Shown in pieces: positions 17,248 through 23,427 of a stretch of DNA of 64,000 nucleotides. Below the pieces are notes generated by a model. That model saw nothing but the letters and a program-made list of their open reading frames with translations, did not search any database and had not been told where the DNA came from. Numbering within the stretch: the stretch's first letter is position 1; every line of letters begins with the position of its first letter. The DNA is taken from positions 1-64,000 of the forward strand of contig JAQXNX010000030.1 of NCBI GenBank assembly GCA_029098225.1, written 5' to 3'. The translations under genes and the position numbers were made by a program. Source of the DNA: Spirochaetales bacterium. GTDB taxonomy: Bacteria; Spirochaetota; Spirochaetia; Treponematales; Treponemataceae.

Positions 17248-19311
17248 ATGAAAATTGGTGTTGTATTAATAAATCTTGAAGAAGAGTATCAGCTTTCGGT
17301 TTTTAACGGAATAAAAAATAAGGCAAAAAAAGAAGATGTTGAAGTTGTTTGTCTGATGATAGAAAATGAACCTTTTATTCCGGGCGGACTTATTCAAAAA
17401 TTTCCCGAAAGTTCAAATTTTAATCTTGATGGAATTATTTTATTAACCTCTGCACTTTCTGATAACAGTCTTATTCATTCTAAATCTGATATAAAAAAAA
17501 TCTGGGGAAAAATTCCTGTTGTTTCTGCCGGTCAGAATGTTATGGGAGTTCCGTCTATATATGTTCAGACTGATGATTCTATGAAACAGCTGGTAGAGCA
17601 TCTTGTGCTTAAACATAATTATAGGAATTTTTTATTTATTGGTGGTGGAAAAAAACAGCACGATGCTATTCTGCGGGAAAAAATTTTTGTACAGACTATG
17701 GAAGCGTATAAGCCCTGGTTTCCGGATTTATCCTATATAATCAGAAATGGTTCGTTTACAGAAGATTCATCTTTTAAAGTAATGGAAAAATTAAATTCAG
17801 AAAAAAATATAAATCTGGATGCCGTTGTATGCGCAAATGATAATATGGCAATTGGTGTTTATAAATTCTTTAAGATGAAGTCAAAGAATTCTCAGATAAA
17901 AGAATGTGCTGTTACAGGTTTTGATGATATTCCACAAGCGCAATATGAAATTCCTGCCCTAACTACCGTTCGTCAGCCATTATCGGAAATGGGTGAGCAG
18001 GCAATGGATCTTATTATAAAAGTGATTAATAAAGAAAAGAATATTTTGGCATACAATAATTATATTGAATCTACTATTGTATTTAGAGAGTCCTGCGGTT
18101 GCAGAAAAGAAACTCAATCAAAAGATTTTTCTGAGATGGAAGCAAAGCTTCGAGAAATGAAAAATACTTATATTAATGTAGAAAATTATTTGCGACTGAC
18201 AAGCCAGATAGGTCAAAAGTTAAATCAAACTCAAGACATAATTGAGATGAATAAAGTTTTAAGGCTTAATCTTGGTGAACTTGGAATAAAGAATTTTAAT
18301 ATACTTCGTTTTACCAGAGATTATTTTGTTAAGCCAGTTTTTGTTCTTAGAGATGGAGAAGAAGAGGAAAAGTTTTATAAAGAATCTGAATTAAGTATAA
18401 ATGATTTTTATAATAAATTTATCTCCTGTTCAGATAATAAAGTTCCAGTCCTGCTTATAAAACAACTTTATGATGGAGCTTTATCTACCGGCTGTATTAT
18501 TTTTGAAGCAGATCAGGATGTGCTTCGTTATTTAAATTCTATTTCGCTTGCAATTACTCAATGTCTTATTCGAATAAATGTAATGGAAGAAAGAAGAAAG
18601 CGTTCAGAATATCTGGAACAGGAAGTAGAAAAAAGAACCTCTGAGCTTGTAGAAGCCAATGAAAAGAGATTAAAGGTAGAAGCTGATGTATTAAGAATTT
18701 CTGAGCTTGAACGCCAGCGCTTCAGTAATGATTTACATGATGATATTTGTCAGCGATTGGCAGGAATATCTATGCTTTGCAGAAGTTATTCTACGGGAAA
18801 AACTCCGCAAAAACAGGAGCTTTCTGAGCTTGCAAAGCTTATAAGCGAAACTTTGCAATGTACGCGCCAGTATGCGCATAATTCTTATCCTGTTGAACTG
18901 GAAAGCCTTGGATTAAAAAGAAGCCTTTCTAACTTGTGCAGTTCGTTTGAAGTTCAGTCCGGGCTTTCATTTAATTATGAATGGGATATAAAAAATGATG
19001 TAGAAGAGCAGCTGAATAAAGTTCAGAAATTAAATGTTTTTAGAATTGTTCAGGAGGCACTTCATAATTGTGTAAAACATTCAGAAGCAACAAAAGTAAT
19101 TGTGCGATCAAGAATGGATAATAATTATCTTTATTTTTCAGTAATTGATAATGGAAAAGGTTTTAATTCTCATAACGATGAGTTAAGAGAAGGTATTGGA
19201 ATGAATTCTATGCAGTACCGGGCTAATCAGATAGGCGCGGTATTTTCTATTAAAAATAATGAGGATAAAGGCTGTTGTGTTGAAGTAAAATTACCATTTA
19301 CAGTAAAATAG
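17248..19311 (+). CDS. Soluble sensor histidine kinase with LacI-type sugar-binding domain
   Basis: A 687-residue protein with no signal peptide and no clear membrane segment. Residues 1 to about 285 resemble the periplasmic-binding-protein-like effector domain of LacI regulators (GVVLINLEEEY, VVCANDNMAIGVY, AVTGFDDIPQAQ, LTTVRQPLSEMGEQAM) but without the DNA-binding headpiece. A CGC stretch and a middle region follow, then a coiled coil (about 445-490) and a HisKA_3 domain with His497 (DLHDDICQRL). A HATPase domain ends the protein (FRIVQEALHNCVKHS, VIDNGKGFN, GIGMNSMQYRA). It probably senses a cytoplasmic sugar or metabolite and phosphorylates the divergent NarL-type regulator. The first chromate-transporter gene follows after 6 nt. 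Confidence 0.85.
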   Translation: MKIGVVLINLEEEYQLSVFNGIKNKAKKEDVEVVCLMIENEPFIPGGLIQKFPESSNFNLDGIILLTSALSDNSLIHSKSDIKKIWGKIPVVSAGQNVMGVPSIYVQTDDSMKQLVEHLVLKHNYRNFLFIGGGKKQHDAILREKIFVQTMEAYKPWFPDLSYIIRNGSFTEDSSFKVMEKLNSEKNINLDAVVCANDNMAIGVYKFFKMKSKNSQIKECAVTGFDDIPQAQYEIPALTTVRQPLSEMGEQAMDLIIKVINKEKNILAYNNYIESTIVFRESCGCRKETQSKDFSEMEAKLREMKNTYINVENYLRLTSQIGQKLNQTQDIIEMNKVLRLNLGELGIKNFNILRFTRDYFVKPVFVLRDGEEEEKFYKESELSINDFYNKFISCSDNKVPVLLIKQLYDGALSTGCIIFEADQDVLRYLNSISLAITQCLIRINVMEERRKRSEYLEQEVEKRTSELVEANEKRLKVEADVLRISELERQRFSNDLHDDICQRLAGISMLCRSYSTGKTPQKQELSELAKLISETLQCTRQYAHNSYPVELESLGLKRSLSNLCSSFEVQSGLSFNYEWDIKNDVEEQLNKVQKLNVFRIVQEALHNCVKHSEATKVIVRSRMDNNYLYFSVIDNGKGFNSHNDELREGIGMNSMQYRANQIGAVFSIKNNEDKGCCVEVKLPFTVK

Positions 19312-19317
19312 CATGAA

Positions 19318-19974
19318 ATGGAAAACGAATTGAAAGAAAATAAAAAAAATAATTATTTTTTAGAGCTCCTGAAACTATATCTGGTTTTTGCAAAAATCGG
19401 AAGCTTTACAATAGGCGGTGGTCTTGCCATGATGCCTATGATTCAAAAGGAACTGATAGAAAAAAGAAAATGGATGACAGATGATGAGCTCCTTGATTAT
19501 TATGCTGTAGGGCAAAGTACACCGGGAATTGTTGCTGTTAATGTTTCTACTTTTGTTGGATATAAACAGTTTGGAATTCCAGGTGGATTTATTGCAACAC
19601 TCGGAATGGTTACTCCTTCAATTGTAATAATTATGATAATTGCAACTTTTATAAATTCAATTCAGGATTATCCATATGTCCAGAAGGCTTTAAGAGGAAT
19701 AAATGTAGCTGTTGCAGCTCTTCTTACCAAGGTTGTAGTTACTTTTGTAAAAAAAACAGTAAAAAGTGTTATAGCTGCTGTTGGAATGATGCTTGCCTTT
19801 GGACTTGTTTTTTTTCTTAAGCTACCTTCGTTTTTGGTAATTCTTTTTGCAATAGCACTTGGAATTACAATTGCTTTTATTAACTCAAAAAAACTTTCTA
19901 AAACTGCAGCTGGTGAACAATGCAAACAGAATTTATCTGAGCTTAATGAGGAAAATAAAAATGACTCTGTTTGA
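19318..19974 (+). CDS. Chromate transporter family protein, half 1
   Basis: A 218-residue integral membrane protein of the CHR family in its short, single-domain form. The N-terminal signature FAKIGSFTIGGGLAMMPMIQ and GQSTPGIVAVNVSTFVGY are typical. At least four hydrophobic spans follow, then a hydrophilic Glu/Lys/Asn tail. Paired half-size CHR proteins work together as an anion transporter; chromate is the named substrate of the family but the natural one may be sulfate or another anion. It is 6 nt downstream of the histidine kinase with no good Shine-Dalgarno, and overlaps half 2 by 14 nt. Confidence 0.88.
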   Translation: MENELKENKKNNYFLELLKLYLVFAKIGSFTIGGGLAMMPMIQKELIEKRKWMTDDELLDYYAVGQSTPGIVAVNVSTFVGYKQFGIPGGFIATLGMVTPSIVIIMIIATFINSIQDYPYVQKALRGINVAVAALLTKVVVTFVKKTVKSVIAAVGMMLAFGLVFFLKLPSFLVILFAIALGITIAFINSKKLSKTAAGEQCKQNLSELNEENKNDSV

Positions 19975-20533
19975 ACTGTTTTGTACTTTTTTTTATATAG
20001 GTCTTTTTACTATAGGTGGTGGAGTAGTAGCATTAACTTTAATGCAGCAGACAATCGTTGCGCAAGGTTTAATAAGTAGCGAACAGTTTTATAATATGAT
20101 TGCCGTTTCTGAAAGTACTCCTGGACCACTTGGTACAAATATGGCTACTTATATTGGTTATAATCTTTATGGAATTCCCGGTGGAATTGTTGCCACAATG
20201 GGCGAAGTTCTTCCTTCAATAATAATTATAATTATAGTTGCACACTTTTTAACAAAGTTTAATCAGAACATTTATGTAAAGGGCGCTTTTTCTGTTCTGC
20301 GGCCATTAACTACCGGCTTGATTATGGTTCCTGTAGTTCAGATATTTGTTCATTCGTTATTAAATCTTCCATCCGATTATTCAGTTTTACTTTCATTGGC
20401 TGGCTGGAAAGGTTTATTCGACTGGATTAGTCTTGCCTTTTATGCTGTATGTACATTTTGTCTTTTAAAAATAAAACTGCACCCGATTTTAGTTATAGTA
20501 ATGGGTGCAGTTTTTGGAATTATATTTCTTTAA
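19961..20533 (+). CDS. Chromate transporter family protein, half 2
   Basis: A 190-residue partner of the preceding protein. The CHR signatures FYIGLFTIGGGVVALTLMQQ and SESTPGPLGTNMATYIGY are present, with five or so hydrophobic spans. The ATG at 19961 follows GAGGA at 8 nt and lies inside the 3' end of half 1, so translation is probably coupled. Longer in-frame starts exist upstream, but they would overlap half 1 more and lack a better site. The 3' end of the coding sequence contains a strong hairpin (20474-20513) followed by T. Confidence 0.88.
   Translation: MTLFELFCTFFYIGLFTIGGGVVALTLMQQTIVAQGLISSEQFYNMIAVSESTPGPLGTNMATYIGYNLYGIPGGIVATMGEVLPSIIIIIIVAHFLTKFNQNIYVKGAFSVLRPLTTGLIMVPVVQIFVHSLLNLPSDYSVLLSLAGWKGLFDWISLAFYAVCTFCLLKIKLHPILVIVMGAVFGIIFL
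20474..20513. terminator. Terminator-like hairpin inside the 3' end of a coding sequence
   Basis: AAACTGCACCC (20474-20484) pairs perfectly with GGGTGCAGTTT (20503-20513), an 11-bp stem ending in T. It lies within the last 20 codons of the second CHR gene. Flanking A and T runs would let it work in both directions for the converging SPFH gene, whose stop is only 8 bp from the CHR stop. Confidence 0.6.
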
Positions 20534-20541
20534 CAGAAAAT

Positions 20542-21426
20542 TTATTTTTTAGAAATTTCTGTAATGCTTGTTACAAGTCCGGCAAGATTCTGAATGTCAG
20601 ATGGAATTATAATTTTTGTAGCCTGACCATTGCTTGCAGCTTCAAAAGCTTCAAGGCTTCTCAGTTTCAAAACCTTGTCATCCATTCCGGCATCTTTAAG
20701 CATTTTTAATCCCTGTGCTTTAGCTTCCTGAACTTCTCTGATTGCCTGAGCTTCTCCTAAAGCCTTTTGAATTGCGGCCTCCTTTTGAGCTTCGGCATCA
20801 AGAATTGCAGCCTGCTTTTTACCTTCAGCCACAAGAATCTGACTCTGCTTTTCTCCTTCGGCAATAAGAATTTTTTCTCGCCTCTCACGTTCAGCACGCA
20901 TCTGTTTTTCCATAGCTTCACGGATAGCTTTTGGAGGTTCAATATTTTTTACTTCAACACGATTAACTTTTATTCCCCATGGGTCAGTTGCTTCGTCAAG
21001 AATACTGCGCATTTTTGTGTTGATAACGTCTCGGCTTGTAAGAGTATCATCAAGTTCAAGCTCTCCAATTATATTACGCAATGTCGTTGCTGAAAGATTT
21101 TCCAAAGCGTTAATTGGTTTTTCAACACCGTAAGAGTAAAGCTTTGGATCTGTAATCTGAAAATAAACTACGGTATCAATCATCATTGTAACGTTATCTT
21201 TTGTAATAACCGGCTGAGGAGGAAAATCAAAAACTTTTTCCTTTAAAGACATTTTATTAGAAATGCGGTCTATAAATGGAAATTTTACATGCAGACCAAC
21301 CTGCCATGTAGCATGATATCCTCCAAGACGTTCAATAACGTAAGCATGAGATTGAGGAACAATTCTGATATTTGTAACGATCAAAATAGCAAAAACAACC
21401 AAAAGCCCAATAATAATATAAGTCAT
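20542..21426 (-). CDS. SPFH/Band 7 membrane protein (stomatin-like)
   Basis: A 294-residue protein: one N-terminal membrane span (IIIGLLVVFAILIVTN), then a Band 7 domain (IVPQSHAYVIERLGGYHATW, VKFPFIDRI, ITDPKLYSYGVEKP), then a long Ala/Glu/Lys-rich coiled coil (ERREKILIAEGEKQSQIL) and a hydrophobic tail. This is the stomatin/QmcA class, which forms membrane-bound oligomers and is commonly encoded next to an NfeD protein, as here. The ribosome binding site is a perfect AGGAGG, lying in one copy of a 22-bp direct repeat (21430-21451). Confidence 0.9.
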   Translation of the reverse strand: MTYIIIGLLVVFAILIVTNIRIVPQSHAYVIERLGGYHATWQVGLHVKFPFIDRISNKMSLKEKVFDFPPQPVITKDNVTMMIDTVVYFQITDPKLYSYGVEKPINALENLSATTLRNIIGELELDDTLTSRDVINTKMRSILDEATDPWGIKVNRVEVKNIEPPKAIREAMEKQMRAERERREKILIAEGEKQSQILVAEGKKQAAILDAEAQKEAAIQKALGEAQAIREVQEAKAQGLKMLKDAGMDDKVLKLRSLEAFEAASNGQATKIIIPSDIQNLAGLVTSITEISKK

Positions 21427-21429
21427 ATT

Positions 21430-21565
21430 ACCTCCTAAAACCCCGCGTTAGCGGTCGCGCATGGAAGCGCGATATAAGCAGCTTTTTGCCACAGGCAAAA
21501 ACTGCAAAATGAAAAAAGTACAGGGAAGTACTTTTTTCATTCAACCTCCTAAAACCCCGCGTTAG
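21430..21565. repeat. Hairpin cassette bounded by 22-bp direct repeats that carry a Shine-Dalgarno
   Basis: Identical 22-bp copies lie at 21430-21451 and 21544-21565; on the minus strand each ends in AGGAGGT. Between them are three perfect or near-perfect hairpins: TCGCGC/GCGCGA (21455-21472), a 12-13 bp stem (21478-21505) and a 12-bp stem (21510-21539). The whole lies between the NfeD stop and the SPFH start. It looks like a mobile or amplified non-coding element that duplicated the SPFH ribosome binding site. Confidence 0.65.
21448..21540 (-). CDS. Possible 30-residue small protein inside the repeat cassette
   Basis: The ATG at 21540 follows AGGAGG by 4 nt, an ideal site, and reads MKKVLPCTFFILQFLPVAKS and ten more residues, ending in Arg, before the TAA at 21448-21450. 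The start is basic and hydrophobic, like a short membrane peptide. The frame runs through all three hairpins, so it may be only an accident of the duplicated ribosome binding site. Coding potential is unproven. Confidence 0.25.
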   Translation of the reverse strand: MKKVLPCTFFILQFLPVAKSCLYRASMRDR

Positions 21566-21571
21566 TGATTA

Positions 21572-22024
21572 TTATTCATTTTTTTGTTTTATTATTAATG
21601 TATTTCCTTCTACAGCTTTAACAATGCAGACTGTATTTTTGGGAATATCTTCCTCGTTTTCACTTTTTGCAGACCAGATTACTGCGTTTTCTGCTTTTAC
21701 TTCGCCTTTCTGGAATCTGGAAATTCCTTTTGTAACCAGAACTTCCTGTCCGACCATCGTATTAATGTTTGTCCGGTTTCTTCCAATTTTTAATTTCTTT
21801 ATTGCAAAAGGTCTCGTAAATACAATAAGTGCAACTGTGAGCAAGGCAAAAATCAAAAGCTGCCACTTAAAGGCCAGATTAGTTTTAGCAATAAAAATTA
21901 ATGGAATAGCGGCAATTGCAGACCAGATTGTCGTAAGAGAAAGTGTAAAAGCTTCTATTATTATGCAGACAATCAGTATTGCAAACCAGAACCATGGACC
22001 TAAATTTGATAAAAATTCTAACAT
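21572..22024 (-). CDS. NfeD-like membrane protein
   Basis: A 150-residue protein of the short NfeD class: three or so hydrophobic spans in residues 1-75 (FWFAILIVCIIIEAFTL, LLIFALLTVALIVFTRP), then a soluble OB-fold-like domain (GQEVLVTKGISRFQKGEVK, ENAVIWSAKSE, GNTLIIKQ). It has no N-terminal ClpP-type protease domain. NfeD proteins partner with SPFH proteins in membrane quality control or microdomains, and the SPFH gene is the next gene downstream. The start lacks a Shine-Dalgarno; TATTCT lies 7 nt upstream, so the mRNA may be leaderless. Confidence 0.88.
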   Translation of the reverse strand: MLEFLSNLGPWFWFAILIVCIIIEAFTLSLTTIWSAIAAIPLIFIAKTNLAFKWQLLIFALLTVALIVFTRPFAIKKLKIGRNRTNINTMVGQEVLVTKGISRFQKGEVKAENAVIWSAKSENEEDIPKNTVCIVKAVEGNTLIIKQKNE

Positions 22025-22180
22025 AAAAAAAGAATAACATGAATAAATTATTACGTAAAGTTTTGATAATGCGAAAAATGAATTTTTCTGGTAAAAAAAT
22101 TACTGGACTTATAAGCTTTTATGTTATTATATTTAAAGTACAGGGAGTTATAAAATCAGAGTTTTTTTAAGAGGATAGAT

Positions 22181-23020
22181 ATGGCAGAGTGTACCAGTGG
22201 AAATTGCAGTTCTTGCGATCAGAATTGTGAAAAAAGAGATTTAAAGGCAAATCTTAATCCTAAAAGCAGTGTAAGAAAAGTTATTGGAATTGTAAGTGGA
22301 AAGGGTGGTGTAGGAAAATCTCTTGTAACAAGTTTGCTTGCAAGTCAGGTAAATAAAGATGGTTTTCATACAGCAATTCTTGATGCAGATATTACAGGTC
22401 CATCTATTCCGGAAAGTTTTGGAGTTGGTGAGCATCGTGCACAGGCTGTAGAAGGTGAAGATTTACTTAATCCTATTGTTACAGATTCTGGCATTCAGCT
22501 TATGTCCATGAATTTCCTTTTACAAAATGAGACAGATCCTGTTATATGGCGCGGTCCGGTAATTGCAGGAGCCGTAAAACAGTTCTGGACAGATGTTGTC
22601 TGGAATGATGTTGATTTTATGTTTGTAGATATGCCTCCGGGAACCGGCGATGTTCCTCTTACAGTTTTCCAGTCACTTCCTGTAGATGGAATTATTGTTG
22701 TTTCTTCTCCTCAGCAGCTGGTACGTGTTATAGTTGAAAAAGCCGTAAATATGGCAAATATGATGAACATTCCAATTCTTGGAATTGTAGAAAATATGAG
22801 TTATGTAAAATGTCCTGATTGTGGAAAAGAAATAACTGTATTTGGAAAAAGCAACATAGATAAAATTGCAGAATCTTTTAATATTCCTGTTCTTGCAAGA
22901 CTTCCTATGGAAGAAGGTGTAAGTCGCCTTGTAGATGAAGGTGATGTTGAATCAGTTGATATGGAAGAAATAAAAAGTGCTGCAAAAGTTGTAGAAAGCT
23001 TAATGAAAAAAAAGGCTTAA
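22181..23020 (+). CDS. mrp: Mrp/NBP35-family P-loop ATPase (Fe-S cluster carrier)
   Basis: A 279-residue MinD-like ATPase. The deviant Walker A is GKGGVGKS (residues about 42-49), with the D-loop DADITGPSIP, switch region DMPPGTGDVPLT and the C-terminal CPDCGKE pair that binds a bridging Fe-S cluster at the dimer interface. The N-terminus adds a Cys-rich leader (CTSGNCSSCDQNC), as in NBP35-type members. It is predicted to carry or insert 4Fe-4S clusters in the cytoplasm. The ribosome binding site is AGAGGATAGAT. The TrpR-family gene starts 18 nt downstream. Confidence 0.92.
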   Translation: MAECTSGNCSSCDQNCEKRDLKANLNPKSSVRKVIGIVSGKGGVGKSLVTSLLASQVNKDGFHTAILDADITGPSIPESFGVGEHRAQAVEGEDLLNPIVTDSGIQLMSMNFLLQNETDPVIWRGPVIAGAVKQFWTDVVWNDVDFMFVDMPPGTGDVPLTVFQSLPVDGIIVVSSPQQLVRVIVEKAVNMANMMNIPILGIVENMSYVKCPDCGKEITVFGKSNIDKIAESFNIPVLARLPMEEGVSRLVDEGDVESVDMEEIKSAAKVVESLMKKKA

Positions 23021-23038
23021 TACTGTATAATAAAAGAT

Positions 23039-23344
23039 ATGGAAAACACAGGAATTAGTGAAGAACTTGTTCAAGATACAATAAAAGAACTCTGTTCGCT
23101 GCTTGTTGAATCAGGCGACGAACAGTTTATTTATGATTTTTTAATATGTCTGTTAACTCCGCCTGAATTAAAATCTATTGCAAGCCGATGGCTTCTTGTA
23201 AAGGATGTTGAAGCTGGAATTACACAGCGCGAAATTGCCAAAAAATATGGGATGTCTCTTTGCAAGATAACACGTGGTTCAAAAGAACTGCAAAAGCCGG
23301 ACAGTGCTTTTAGAAAAATGCTTGAAATATTAAAAAATAAGTAA
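23039..23344 (+). CDS. TrpR-family DNA-binding protein
   Basis: A 101-residue all-helical protein matching the Trp repressor fold: LLTPPELKSIASRWLLVKDV, the helix-turn-helix ITQREIAKKYGMSLCKITRGS and the tail helix. The CKITRGS segment corresponds to the TrpR recognition helix and its tryptophan-contacting Arg-Gly. It could be a true tryptophan-responsive repressor or a YerC-like relative; no trp biosynthesis gene is in the window. No Shine-Dalgarno is present, and TATAAT (23026-23031) lies 7 nt before the ATG, which fits a leaderless message as well as read-through from mrp. Confidence 0.8.
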   Translation: MENTGISEELVQDTIKELCSLLVESGDEQFIYDFLICLLTPPELKSIASRWLLVKDVEAGITQREIAKKYGMSLCKITRGSKELQKPDSAFRKMLEILKNK

Positions 23345-23369
23345 ATTCATATTTTAATTTCTCCGATAA
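23342..23369 (+). promoter_or_regulatory. Possible sigma-28 (FliA) promoter of the ankyrin lipoprotein gene
   Basis: TAAA (23342-23345), a 16-bp spacer, and TCCGATAA (23362-23369) match the flagellar sigma-28 consensus TAAA-N15-GCCGATAA with one base changed and one extra spacer base. The start would be near 23376, about 50 nt upstream of the gene. Confidence 0.45.
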
Positions 23370-23427
23370 ATAGCTTATAGAAATGGTGCTTTTAGACTGC
23401 TGCTTTAAAAGTGTATGAGGGGAAACT

